From Pseudomonadota bacterium (GTDB lineage Bacteria; Pseudomonadota; Gammaproteobacteria; Burkholderiales; Rhodocyclaceae), in contig JAGTRS010000001.1 of the NCBI GenBank assembly GCA_018262195.1, forward strand, positions 1-64,000: 64,000 nucleotides of DNA, written 5' to 3'. The notes beneath the pieces are model-generated. The model searched no databases. It worked only from the letters and a program-made list of their open reading frames with translations, and was not told the DNA's origin. Every line of letters starts with the position of its first letter. Position 1 is the stretch's first letter. A program made the position numbers and the translations under genes. Shown here piece after piece: positions 17,751 to 26,448 of the stretch.

Positions 17751-17783
17751 GGTCAACCCGAAAAATAGCCCAAAAACGAAAAT
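17751..17783 (-). repeat. Dispersed repeat, copy 2
   Basis: On the minus strand this copy reads ATTTTCGTTTTTGGGC, then TATTTTTCGGGTTGACC. It shares the GGGC core and GTTGACC end with the other copies, with several changes in the first half and one extra base. It lies 26 bp after the GNAT stop codon. Confidence 0.65.
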
Positions 17784-18006
17784 CATCCACGGCCATAACA
17801 GGCAAGCTTTCGTTGCAGGCCGCTTGCCCGTGCCCGCATAATTCCCGCATGCATATCCGTTCAACCAAGGCCACTGCCATCTGCCCGCCTGTCTGTCGCA
17901 AGCAGAACCCCTTGGTATTTGTTATCCGTTCGCACGCACCACGGAGCACTTTCGGAATGCAGCCCATCCGGCATTTCGTGACACCCTGGATCACGGCGGA
18001 GTGCGC

Positions 18007-20187
18007 TTGAGCACGACAGAGACCCGCGCCACACCACCCTTGCCGCCCGGCCCGGTGCCGGGATCGGCAATGGCAGCCGTCGCCTCCGGCCAGCAAGCAA
18101 TTCGCCGGACGCGCAGCCAGCGCCTGCGGCTCGCCTTTGCCCTGCTGCTATCCACGCTGTTCCATGCCCTGCTGCTCAGCCTCACGCTGTTTGGTGACGA
18201 ATTCGGGCTGCCCGGCCTGGCCTTCCCCTGGCAGGTTCGGCGAGCCGAAGTTCCCAACCTGCAAGTCGTACTCGCCCCGGCGCCGGTCATCCATCCGAAA
18301 CCCGCCAGTCCACCGGAACCGGAACCACAACCAGAACCGCTGCCGCTCCCTGAACCATCGAGCGAACAACCCGCCGCCGGTGCCGAGCTGCAGGTGGCGT
18401 TCAGATCCCCCGAGGCCGCCCCGGAACCGGCCCCAGCACCGCTAGCCCCCGTCACCAAGTCCAGAAGCGCACCGAAAGCGAAGGCCAGCTCAAAGCCAGA
18501 CAAGGCACGCCAGCGAGCACCAGAAACCCCATCGCCAGTCGAACCGCCCCCGCCAAAGCCGTTCCCGGCAGTCATCGCCCTGGAGCAATCGCAAAGAACC
18601 GAATTCGTCGTGCCGGCAGCCCCGCCGGAACCGCCGCCTGTTCAATCGACAACGTCAGCCCATGCCGACGTGGATAGGCAGGCCAGAACCGAGCCCGCGG
18701 TGCCGGAGCCTGTTGTCGAGAAAATCACGCCGACTGAAGCGGCACGACAGCAAGCCGAACGGCAGGAAATTGCCCGACAGGCAGCCGCCAAGGAAGAAGC
18801 GACGCGCGCTGAAGCAGCACAACGCGAGGCCGAGCAGCAGGAAAACGCCCGACAAGCCGCCGCCAGGGAGGAAGCAGCACGGGCGGAAGCGGCTAGACGT
18901 GAAGCCGAACGACAGGAAAAGGCGCGACAGGCCGCAGCAAAAGAGGAAGCGGCGCGGGTTGAAGCAACGAGACGCGAGACCGAAAGACAGGAAAACGCCC
19001 GGCAGGCGGCCGCCGGGGAGGAAGCAACACGGGCTGAGCTAGCGCGCCATGAAGCCGAACGCAGGGAGATTGCTCGACTGGCTTCCCTCAACGAGGAAAC
19101 GGCACGAGCCGAAGCTGCCCGACGCGAAGCCGAGCGTCAGGAGAAGGCTCGACAGGCTGCCATCAAGGAAGAAGCTGCACGGGCTGAAGCGGCTCGGCGT
19201 GACGCTGAGCGACAGGAAGCTGCTCGACAGGCCGCCAAGGAAGAAGCCGCGCGGGCCGAAGCAGCCCGGCGCGAAGCCGACCGACAGGAGGCCGCCCGAC
19301 AAGCCGCCGCCAAGGAGGAAGCCGCGAAGGCTGAAGCAGCGCGGCGCGAAGCCGAACGACAAGAGGCCGCTCGACAAGCCGCGGCCAAAGAGGAAGCGGC
19401 ACGGACTGAAACGGCTAAACGTGAAGCAGAGCGACAGGAGAAGGCTCGACAAGCTGCTGCCAAGGAGGAAGCCGCGAAGGCTGAAGCAGCGCGGCGCGAA
19501 GCCGAACGACAAGAGGCCGCTCGACAAACCGCGGCCAAAGAGGAAGCGGCACGGGCTGAAACGGCTAAACGTGAAGCAGAGCGTCAGGAAGCAGCCCGGC
19601 AGGCCGCAGCCAAGGAAGAAGCCGCACGGGCTGACGCTGCTCGACGCGAAGCCGAGCGCCAGGAAAGCGCCCGGCAAGCAGCAGCGCGAGAGGAAGCCGC
19701 GAAGGCCGAGGAAAAACGGGAGCAGGATGCAAGGCGCGATGCCGCGCGTCGGGCGATGGGACGGCAACTGGACGAAGAGGCAGCGCGCCGCGCCGCCACC
19801 GAGGAGGCCCGGCAGCGATCACCTTCGGCAAGCCTCTTCCGCCGCGGCAGGCTCTTCGGGCGCACCGACGCCAACGCCGAACTCGTCTGGTATGCCGAAG
19901 CCTGGGCCCGGAAGATCCATATGAACATGGGCTTCGAGATGGTCCGTGAAGCAGCCAGGCAAACGCACACCGATCCGCTCGTGACCGTAGCCATTCGAAG
20001 AGATGGCTCGGTGGAGTCGATCAGCTTTGTCCGCTCCAGCGGTGTGGCGGCCATCGACGATGCCGTACGACGCATCATCGAGTCCCATGCGCCCTACCAG
20101 CCGTTCCAGCCAGGGCTTGCCCGCGACTACGACGTGGTCGAAATCCGCCGCACCTGGCACTTCGACTCAGCCATTAGGCTGTATTGA
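18007..20187 (+). CDS. TonB/TolA-like envelope-spanning protein with 25-residue repeats
   Basis: The TTG at 18007 is favoured (GGCGGAG 5 bp upstream); GTG 18001 is the alternative and overlaps that site. The ~726-residue protein has one N-terminal membrane helix (residues ~40-65), a Pro/Glu-rich linker (~95-240), and an Ala/Glu/Arg-rich helical rod of about 12.5 tandem 25-residue repeats (~259-585). It ends in a TonB C-terminal domain (~610-726), with DPLVTVAIRRDGSVESISFVRSSG. The plan is TolA-like (long helical domain II) with a TonB-type end. No exbBD or tolQR lies nearby, so the energising partner is unknown. Confidence 0.87.
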   Translation: MSTTETRATPPLPPGPVPGSAMAAVASGQQAIRRTRSQRLRLAFALLLSTLFHALLLSLTLFGDEFGLPGLAFPWQVRRAEVPNLQVVLAPAPVIHPKPASPPEPEPQPEPLPLPEPSSEQPAAGAELQVAFRSPEAAPEPAPAPLAPVTKSRSAPKAKASSKPDKARQRAPETPSPVEPPPPKPFPAVIALEQSQRTEFVVPAAPPEPPPVQSTTSAHADVDRQARTEPAVPEPVVEKITPTEAARQQAERQEIARQAAAKEEATRAEAAQREAEQQENARQAAAREEAARAEAARREAERQEKARQAAAKEEAARVEATRRETERQENARQAAAGEEATRAELARHEAERREIARLASLNEETARAEAARREAERQEKARQAAIKEEAARAEAARRDAERQEAARQAAKEEAARAEAARREADRQEAARQAAAKEEAAKAEAARREAERQEAARQAAAKEEAARTETAKREAERQEKARQAAAKEEAAKAEAARREAERQEAARQTAAKEEAARAETAKREAERQEAARQAAAKEEAARADAARREAERQESARQAAAREEAAKAEEKREQDARRDAARRAMGRQLDEEAARRAATEEARQRSPSASLFRRGRLFGRTDANAELVWYAEAWARKIHMNMGFEMVREAARQTHTDPLVTVAIRRDGSVESISFVRSSGVAAIDDAVRRIIESHAPYQPFQPGLARDYDVVEIRRTWHFDSAIRLY
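18781..19720 (+). repeat. 75-bp (25-codon) tandem repeat array
   Basis: Units start at 18781, 18856, 18931, 19006, 19081, 19156, 19231, 19303, 19378, 19453, 19528, 19603 and a partial at 19678. The unit at 19231 is one codon short. The protein unit is close to AAAKEEAARAEAARREAERQ then EKARQ. A two-unit block (150 bp) is nearly identical at 19311-19438 and 19461-19588, so part of the array expanded recently. Confidence 0.92.
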
Positions 20188-20298
20188 ATCATCGTGAGCC
20201 GCCTCCGTCGGGGCAACCGTCGTATCAACACCGAGCGGCATCGAGGCTGGCGGCACCGCTAAACACGAGAGGCTGACCAGCGATTCCGGGCGGAACTG

Positions 20299-20607
20299 CT
20301 ACGGATTAGCGTTGCCACTAGACGGTGAGAGCTTGTCCGCCACCTTGTTCATGCCATGCTCCGTCGCTTCGGCACCGCGCTTCACACCGCGCCCAGCGGC
20401 ATTCAGCCCAACTTCAATGCCGTGGCCGGCTGCTTCGGCACCACGCTTGATTCCGTTGCCAGCAGCCGTCAGGCCCTTTTTCACGACGCGAACCGTCGCT
20501 TCTGCGCCCCGCTCAACCGCCCCCTTGGTCTCGCTGGCAACGCCCTCTTCGGCACAGGCAAAGCCGGCTATCAGAAGGGCACTGACGAATAAGATTGAGT
20601 TCTTCAT
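20299..20607 (-). CDS. Small exported protein with 22-residue amphipathic repeats
   Basis: Start ATG 20607 gives a 102-residue protein with a signal peptide (MKNSILFVSALLIAGFACA, cut before EEG). A longer frame begins 14 codons upstream without a signal-like start. The mature part repeats a Gly/Ala/Lys pattern with a 22-residue (2 x 11) period: GLTAAGNGIKRGAEAAGHGI then GLNAAGRGVKRGAEATEHGM. Such 11-mers form amphipathic helices, as in LEA-like or lipid-binding proteins. I do not recognise a named family. It is likely periplasmic. Confidence 0.75.
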   Translation of the reverse strand: MKNSILFVSALLIAGFACAEEGVASETKGAVERGAEATVRVVKKGLTAAGNGIKRGAEAAGHGIEVGLNAAGRGVKRGAEATEHGMNKVADKLSPSSGNANP

Positions 20608-20661
20608 GGCGATAACCTGGCGTAAATACATGCGACATTCAGTAGCCAAATGTCCGCATTT

Positions 20662-20853
20662 TTACTGACGGGCGCGATATTCAAATTGCTCGCCCAGCGG
20701 CGCCGCTGCAAAACAGGAAAAGGTGTCATCACTGGCAACCGTCACGGCCCCCTTCTCGATCCCCAGTTCATACACCTGGCTGACAAAATTCATGAACTCG
20801 GTAAAGCTCATTTTGGCGGTACGAAGTTCTGTATAGATGTGTTGGTATTCCAT
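20662..20853 (-). CDS. Small hypothetical protein
   Basis: The 63-residue frame begins at ATG 20853 with AGGAG 6 bp upstream. It is mostly helical (YTELRTAKMSFTEFMNFVSQVYELG) and has no membrane segment or signal peptide. I do not recognise the family. The good ribosome site and compact placement support a real gene. The next gene on this strand starts 54 bp further left. Confidence 0.6.
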   Translation of the reverse strand: MEYQHIYTELRTAKMSFTEFMNFVSQVYELGIEKGAVTVASDDTFSCFAAAPLGEQFEYRARQ

Positions 20854-21156
20854 TTCAGGCTCCTAATCGATTGATGCAGTGCACCATGAACTTCAGTGTA
20901 GTTTGAATGCCCTGACCGTCTACAGGCGTTCTGTACCAGAATGTGACCGTCGAGATATGTCGGCAGGCCGGTGAAGCAGCCCGAAAGGCGCACCACGGCA
21001 AACAACGGCGCCCTAAGGTCACCGCGAAGATCGACCAGATTCGAAAAGCGCGCCCGGTAACTCTCTCGGTGCCGATACGGCTAAACTGCGCCTTTTGGTG
21101 TCTGGCTTGCCAACACCGTCCAGCGCCCGACCCGGCGCTTCAGCCAGGACCAGCGT
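20854..21156. other. Intergenic region upstream of PBP1A
   Basis: About 300 bp carry the promoters of the 63-residue gene (minus) and of the PBP gene (plus). The open frame at 20943-21398 overlaps the PBP gene in another reading frame and is rejected. No other structure was seen. Confidence 0.5.
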
Positions 21157-23493
21157 GTGAGCATCTTCTCAACAGCCGTCAAATTTCTTGCCCTGCCCTT
21201 TGCGACAGGCAGTTACCGCACCGACCTGCGGCGCACGCTCCTTGCGCTGGGCTGCGTTGGCTTCCTGACTTTGCTGGTACTGGCTGGTGCCACGCTCGTC
21301 ACCGTTTTGCCCAATCTGCCGGCCTTCGATACCGTGACCGACTATCGCCCGAAGATTCCATTACGGATATATACGGCCGATGGCGCGCTGCTCGGTGAGT
21401 TCGGCGACGAACACCGTGATTTCACGCCGATCAAGGAAATCCCCCTGGTCCTGAAGGATGCGCTGCTGGCGATTGAGGATACGCGCTTCTACGAGCACAG
21501 CGGCGTCGATTACCGGGGTGTCCTGCGGGCGCTGCTGGCCGATCTGACCGGTGGCTTTCGACAGGGCGCCTCGACGATCACCATGCAGGTGGCTCGCGCC
21601 TTCTTCCTTTCGCAGGAAAAAACCGTCAAGCGGAAATTGACTGAGGTCGTTCTGGCCTATCGCATCGAATCGGCCTTGAGCAAGGATCAGATCCTTGAGC
21701 TCTACATGAACCAGATTTACCTCGGCCAGCGCACGCACGGCTTTGCCAGCGCGGCCCGCACCTACTTCAACAAGCGCCTCCCGGAACTGACGCTGGCGGA
21801 AGCGGCGATGCTGGCCGGCATCCCGCAAAACCCGGCCAAGCACAATCCGGCGGTCAGTCCTGTACGCGCCAAGGCCCGCCAGGAACTGGTATTGAAACGC
21901 CTGTTGCAACTGGGAAAAATCACCCAGGCCCAATACGCCGAAGCCGTCAGCCAACCGCTCAAGATCGGCCGCACCCTGCAGTTCGAAGCCCATGCCGACC
22001 ATGTCGCGGAACTGGTGCGCCAGGAACTCTTTAGCCAATACAAGGGCGACGCCTACACCCAGGGCTTCAATGTCTATACCACGCTCGACAAGGCCGAGCA
22101 GAACGCTGCCTACGACGCGCTTAGGCGCAATGTCATGGCCTATGACCAGCGCCATGGCTATCGGGGCCCGGAAGCGTTTGTCGACCTGCCTGACGATACC
22201 GACGCTCAGGACGAAGCCATCGACCGGATTCTGAGCAAACATCCCAGCAGCGACAACCTGATCTCGGCCGTCGTCACTGACGTCTCCGCCAAGCGCGTCC
22301 GCGTCGAACCTGCCGCCGGCGACACGATTGAAATCAAGGGCGACGGCTTGCGTTTTGCGGCCCGTTCCCTGCAACCGAACGCCAAAATGGATACCAGGAT
22401 TCGCGTCGGCTCGGTGATCCGCGTCAGCCAGGACGGCAAGGGCCGCTGGTCGATCAGCCAGATGCCGGAAGTCGATGCCGCCTTCGTCGCCCTGAATGCC
22501 GAGGATGGCTCGTACCGGGCCATGGTTGGCGGCTTCGACTTTTCCCGCAATCAGTTCAACCACGTCACCAGCGCCTGGCGTCAGCCGGGATCAAGCATCA
22601 AGCCCTTTGTCTATTCGGCCGCACTGGAAAAGGGTTTCTCGCCAGCCACCTTGCTGAACGATGCGCCGCTCTCGCTGCCCGGCGGCGAAGGCGGCCAGAC
22701 CTGGGAACCACGCAATGACGACGGTTTCGATGGCCCGATCAGCCTCCGCCAGGCACTGGCACGCTCGAAGAACATCATCGCGGTCCGCTTGCTGCAAGCC
22801 ATTTCGCCGCAATATGCACGCGACTATCTGCAACGCTTCGGTTTCGATGCCGCCAAGCACCCTGCCAATCTGACACTGACGCTGGGCAGCGGCTCGGTGA
22901 CCCCGCTGCAGATGGCCGGTGCTTACTCGGTATTCGCCAATGGCGGATTCAAGGTCACCCCGCGGCTGATCCAGAAGATCACCGACACCCGCGGCAACGT
23001 GCTCTGGGAGGCGCCAGCACAACCAGCCAGACAGGATGAACAACGGGTGATCGACACCCGGAACGCCTTCATCATCGACAGCATGCTGCGCGAGGTCGTC
23101 AGAAGCGGCACCGGCGCCCTGGCAAACCAGCGCCTTGGGCGCAGCGACCTGGCCGGCAAGACCGGCACTACCAGCGACGCATTCGATGGCTGGTTTGCCG
23201 GTTACGCCGGGAACGTCGTCGCCGTTGCTTGGATGGGGTTCGACAAGCCCAAATCGCTCGGTAGCCGCGAATTCGGCGCCACCCTGGCATTACCGATCTG
23301 GATCGACTTCATGCGCCAGGCCTTGTCCGGCAAGCCGCCCACCGAAAGAAAACCGCCACCGGGCATCTCCTTCGTCGATGACGACTGGGTCTACGATGAG
23401 TTCAAGGGCGACGACGGGGTCAAAACGCTAGACGTCGAGGTATCGCCGATCAAATCAATCTTCGACACCCTACGTAAGGCGTTTGGCGGCTGA
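21157..23493 (+). CDS. mrcA: Penicillin-binding protein 1A (class A PBP)
   Basis: The 778-residue bifunctional peptidoglycan synthase starts with a membrane anchor (residues ~25-50). The GT51 glycosyltransferase domain (~75-245) shows AIEDTRFYEHSGVDYRG, RQGASTITMQVARAFFL and MNQIYLGQRTHGFASAA. The transpeptidase domain (~420-700) has SSIKPF (active Ser near 480), SKN (SxN) and LAGKTGTTSDAFDGWFAGY (KTG near 667). An OB-like insert lies between the two. The gene starts at GTG 21157 (a second GTG overlaps at 21155, out of frame). Symbol by similarity; the family is also called ponA. Confidence 0.93.
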   Translation: MSIFSTAVKFLALPFATGSYRTDLRRTLLALGCVGFLTLLVLAGATLVTVLPNLPAFDTVTDYRPKIPLRIYTADGALLGEFGDEHRDFTPIKEIPLVLKDALLAIEDTRFYEHSGVDYRGVLRALLADLTGGFRQGASTITMQVARAFFLSQEKTVKRKLTEVVLAYRIESALSKDQILELYMNQIYLGQRTHGFASAARTYFNKRLPELTLAEAAMLAGIPQNPAKHNPAVSPVRAKARQELVLKRLLQLGKITQAQYAEAVSQPLKIGRTLQFEAHADHVAELVRQELFSQYKGDAYTQGFNVYTTLDKAEQNAAYDALRRNVMAYDQRHGYRGPEAFVDLPDDTDAQDEAIDRILSKHPSSDNLISAVVTDVSAKRVRVEPAAGDTIEIKGDGLRFAARSLQPNAKMDTRIRVGSVIRVSQDGKGRWSISQMPEVDAAFVALNAEDGSYRAMVGGFDFSRNQFNHVTSAWRQPGSSIKPFVYSAALEKGFSPATLLNDAPLSLPGGEGGQTWEPRNDDGFDGPISLRQALARSKNIIAVRLLQAISPQYARDYLQRFGFDAAKHPANLTLTLGSGSVTPLQMAGAYSVFANGGFKVTPRLIQKITDTRGNVLWEAPAQPARQDEQRVIDTRNAFIIDSMLREVVRSGTGALANQRLGRSDLAGKTGTTSDAFDGWFAGYAGNVVAVAWMGFDKPKSLGSREFGATLALPIWIDFMRQALSGKPPTERKPPPGISFVDDDWVYDEFKGDDGVKTLDVEVSPIKSIFDTLRKAFGG

Positions 23494-23593
23494 AGCTGGA
23501 ACACGCTCGGTCGCCACCTGAGTTTCGGCGAAAGCGATCCCGTCAGGACTTGAAAACCTGCCCGATGCGAATGCACGCACGTCGGGCGTATGG

Positions 23594-24268
23594 CTAGGTC
23601 GCCAAACGTCCGGACTGAATGCGCAGGATGCGGCCACAGCGGGCGGCAATGGCTTCATCGTGGGTAACCAACAGCAAGGTCGTTCCCTGTTTGGCGTTGA
23701 GGTCGAACATCAGGTCGATGATCTGCTGGCCGGTGGCGGCGTCGAGATTGCCGGTTGGCTCGTCGGCCAGCACCAGTTGCGGGTTGGGGGCGAAGGCGCG
23801 GGCCAGTGCGACGCGCTGTTGTTCGCCGCCGGACAAGTGTTTCGGGTAGTGCTTCAGGCGGTGACCGAGGCCGACGCGGGTCAGCCAGTCGCGCGCCGTG
23901 TCGGCCGCTGAGGTGGTGCCGGCGAGTTCGAGCGGCAGCATGACGTTTTCCAGCGCCGTCAGCGAGGGTAATAGCTGAAAGGACTGGAAGACAAAGCCGA
24001 GCAGCCGGCCGCGCAGTCTGGCCCGCTGGTCTTCGTCGAGGCCATTCAGGGATTCGCGGTCGAGGCGAACTTCGCCAGCGGTCGGCGAATCCAGCCCGGC
24101 GAGCAGGCCAAGCAACGTCGATTTGCCGGAACCGGAGGCGCCGACGATGGCAACGGTTTCACCCGGCATGACCGAAAAGGAAATATCCTGCAAAATCGTC
24201 AGCGGCTCGCCGCCGTTATCGACGGTCTTGCCCAATCCCGATACTTCAACCACCGGTCCAACTGCCAT
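23594..24268 (-). CDS. ybbA: ABC transporter ATP-binding protein, YbbA/LolD-like
   Basis: From ATG 24268 the protein is 224 residues: Walker A GASGSGKST, Q-loop FVFQSFQL, signature LSGGEQQR, Walker [14 protein letters not shown]-loop VTHDEA. This is the LolD/YbbA/MacB subgroup. An AAGGA lies 8 bp upstream of the start. The longer frame to 24343 would overlap tesA. The start codon shares CATG with tesA on the other strand, an arrangement like E. coli ybbA/tesA. The permease ybbP normally follows ybbA, but here the next gene on this side is the convergent PBP gene, so the partner is absent from this locus. Confidence 0.9.
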   Translation of the reverse strand: MAVGPVVEVSGLGKTVDNGGEPLTILQDISFSVMPGETVAIVGASGSGKSTLLGLLAGLDSPTAGEVRLDRESLNGLDEDQRARLRGRLLGFVFQSFQLLPSLTALENVMLPLELAGTTSAADTARDWLTRVGLGHRLKHYPKHLSGGEQQRVALARAFAPNPQLVLADEPTGNLDAATGQQIIDLMFDLNAKQGTTLLLVTHDEAIAARCGRILRIQSGRLAT

Positions 24269-24869
24269 GCGGTTCATCCTTGTCCTGTTTGCCCTGCTCG
24301 TTTCAACCACGCCGGCCCTGGCCGCCAAAACCATTCTGGTCATGGGCGACTCGCTATCGGCCGGCTACGGCATCCGGCCCGAGCAGGCCTGGCCTTCGTT
24401 GCTCGGCACGCGGCTGAGCGATAAACGCCTTGATTATAGCGTTGCCAACCTGTCGATCTCGGGAGAAACCACGGCCGGCGGACGTTCACGTCTGGCCCCT
24501 GCCCTCAAGGCCTACCAGCCGGCCATCGTGGTCATTGCGCTGGGTGCCAACGACGGGCTGCGCGGCCTGCCGCTGGCCCAGATGCGCGACAACCTGAATG
24601 CCATGGTCGATGCCGCGCGCTCGGCCGGCGCCCGCGTCGTGCTGGCCGGCATGCGCCTGCCGCCGAATTACGGACCTTATGCCGCCGATTTCCACAGCAG
24701 CTTCGTCGATATTGCCAAGGCCAAGAAGGCGCCGCTGATCGATTTTCTGCTTGAACCGGTGGCGGCCAACCCGCGCTATTTCCAGTCCGACAACCTGCAT
24801 CCGCTGGCCGAGGCCCAGCCGCTGATTCTCGACCACGTCTGGCCGGCCATTGTGCCGCTGTTAAAATAG
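24267..24869 (+). CDS. tesA: Arylesterase / acyl-CoA thioesterase I (TesA)
   Basis: The 200-residue GDSL/SGNH hydrolase starts with a signal peptide ending near PALAAK and is likely periplasmic. Blocks: ILVMGDSLSAGYG (block I Ser), ISGETTAGG (Gly), VIALGANDGLRG (Asn) and the C-terminal SDNLHPLAEAQ (Asp/His). It is the multifunctional esterase/thioesterase/lysophospholipase family. ATG 24267 lies in CATG shared with ybbA on the other strand, and no clear Shine-Dalgarno precedes it. mnmH follows after 5 bp. Confidence 0.92.
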   Translation: MRFILVLFALLVSTTPALAAKTILVMGDSLSAGYGIRPEQAWPSLLGTRLSDKRLDYSVANLSISGETTAGGRSRLAPALKAYQPAIVVIALGANDGLRGLPLAQMRDNLNAMVDAARSAGARVVLAGMRLPPNYGPYAADFHSSFVDIAKAKKAPLIDFLLEPVAANPRYFQSDNLHPLAEAQPLILDHVWPAIVPLLK

Positions 24870-24874
24870 GGCCA

Positions 24875-25936
24875 ATGAAACCCAATCGCCCCACCGTGGC
24901 CGATCTCGCCAAGTACGACGAGATCATCGACGTCCGCACCCCCGCCGAATTTGCCGAAGACCATATCCCCGGCGCCATCAACTGCCCGGTGCTGGATAAC
25001 GAGCAGCGCATCCAGGTTGGCACGCTCTACAAGCAGGTCTCGCCGTTCGAAGCGAAAAAGATCGGCGCGGCGCTGGTTTCGGAAAACATTGCCAGGCACC
25101 TGAAGGAAAGCTTCCTCGACCGTCCGAAAAGCTGGAAGCCGCTGATCTACTGCTGGCGCGGCGGCGACCGCAGCGGTTCAATGACGACCATCTTCAAGGC
25201 CATCGGCTGGCAGGCCGGGCAACTGGATGGCGGCTACAAGGCGTGGCGCAGCCATGTCATCGCCCAGCTGGAAGAATTGCCGCAGCACTACCATTTCATC
25301 GTCATCGGTGGCGCCACCGGCAGCGCCAAGACACGCATCCTGCAGGCCATCGGGTCGCTCGGCGAGCAGGTGCTCGATCTGGAAAACCTGGCCAACCACA
25401 AGGGCTCGGTCCTTGGCGTGCTGCCAGATTCGCCACAGCCTTCGCAAAAAGGCTTTGAAACCTCATTGATGCTGACCCTGGCGGCGCTCGACCCGGCCCG
25501 CCCAGTCTATGTCGAGGCAGAAAGCCGCAAGATCGGCAACCTGCATGTGCCGGAAGCACTGATCGCCCGCATACGCAGCGGCGAATTTGTCGCCATCGAG
25601 GCGACGCTGGACGCTCGCGTGGCCTTCCTGCTCAAGGATTACGACTACTTCCTGACCCGGCCCGAGTTTCTCGGCCAGCGTCTCGATGTACTGCGCTCAC
25701 TGCAAAGCCGCGAAACGATGGCACGCTGGCAACAACTGATTCTGGATGCCGACTGGCCAACGCTGGTGCGCGAGCTGCTGGAGCTACATTACGACCCGCT
25801 CTATCAGCGTTCGCAGGATCACAACTACACGGGCAAGCAGAACCCGGGCTGCTTCTCAACCGACGATCTGTCCGAAAACGGCATCAAACGGCTGGCAGCC
25901 ACGATCGTTCAGTCGCGGACAGCGCAGATCGCCTGA
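24875..25936 (+). CDS. mnmH: tRNA 2-selenouridine synthase (MnmH/SelU)
   Basis: The 353-residue protein has an N-terminal rhodanese domain (IDVRTPAEFAEDHIPGAINC; active Cys in LIYCWRGGDRSGSM, near residue 97) and a C-terminal P-loop domain (VIGGATGSAKTRILQ, near 150). By family knowledge it converts 2-thiouridine at tRNA wobble position 34 to selenouridine through a geranylated step. It needs selenophosphate from SelD, which is not in the window. It starts 5 bp after tesA, so the two probably share a transcript. Its last 28 bp overlap the convergent methyltransferase gene. Confidence 0.93.
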   Translation: MKPNRPTVADLAKYDEIIDVRTPAEFAEDHIPGAINCPVLDNEQRIQVGTLYKQVSPFEAKKIGAALVSENIARHLKESFLDRPKSWKPLIYCWRGGDRSGSMTTIFKAIGWQAGQLDGGYKAWRSHVIAQLEELPQHYHFIVIGGATGSAKTRILQAIGSLGEQVLDLENLANHKGSVLGVLPDSPQPSQKGFETSLMLTLAALDPARPVYVEAESRKIGNLHVPEALIARIRSGEFVAIEATLDARVAFLLKDYDYFLTRPEFLGQRLDVLRSLQSRETMARWQQLILDADWPTLVRELLELHYDPLYQRSQDHNYTGKQNPGCFSTDDLSENGIKRLAATIVQSRTAQIA

Positions 25937-26448
25937 CGCATGGCCGGCTTCGGGCTGGCAGTGTAACCCTCCTCGAAAGCAATTTCGCGCAGGCCAGCGG
26001 CCTGCACTACCTCTCTGAGTTCCCCCGGCCGAAGCAGAAAAGCCGGGCTGGAGGGCTTGCCGTAGGCTTCGTTGCCAAGCATGAAGGTTTCATAGATCAA
26101 CACGCCACCCGGGGCGAGCATGGCGATGACGTCCGGCAAACGCGGCCGCCACAGGTAGTTGGTGACGACGATGCCGTCGAACGACTGCCCGGCGAGAGGC
26201 CACTCATCGCCCTCGAGATCAAGCTCCGTGGCGACGATGTCCGGTACGGCCGAAAGTTTCGAAATTGCCTCAGAATTCCGGTCAACCGCAGCGACCGTAT
26301 AGCCCAGGCTCGCCAGCAGACAGGCATGACGGCCGTTGCCGCAGGCCAGGTCGAGCACCTTGCCACCCTCTGGAATCAGGCCGGCGTGACGCACCACCCA
26401 AGGCGATGGCGGTATGATCTGAGAAATTTCATTCGAGGAGGCAGTCAT
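25909..26448 (-). CDS. Class I SAM-dependent methyltransferase (TehB-like)
   Basis: The 179-residue protein has motif I VLDLACGNGRHACLLASLG, motif II AAVDRNSEA and motif IV-like FDGIVVTNYLWRP. Size and pattern match small TehB/UbiE-like methyltransferases of unknown substrate. Its ATG (26448-26446) lies in the same CATG as the osmC start on the other strand. No Shine-Dalgarno is visible on its own side. It converges with mnmH with 28 bp overlap. Confidence 0.85.
   Translation of the reverse strand: MTASSNEISQIIPPSPWVVRHAGLIPEGGKVLDLACGNGRHACLLASLGYTVAAVDRNSEAISKLSAVPDIVATELDLEGDEWPLAGQSFDGIVVTNYLWRPRLPDVIAMLAPGGVLIYETFMLGNEAYGKPSSPAFLLRPGELREVVQAAGLREIAFEEGYTASPKPAMRQAICAVRD

Noticed and set aside
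18781..19720. Possible CRISPR array because of regular repeats
   Set aside because: The repeats are contiguous coding units of 25 residues with no unique spacers, inside a TonB-type gene.
18642..19767. Long minus-strand frames opposite the TonB/TolA repeats
   Set aside because: They arise because the 75-bp repeat leaves other frames open, and carry only low-complexity sequence.
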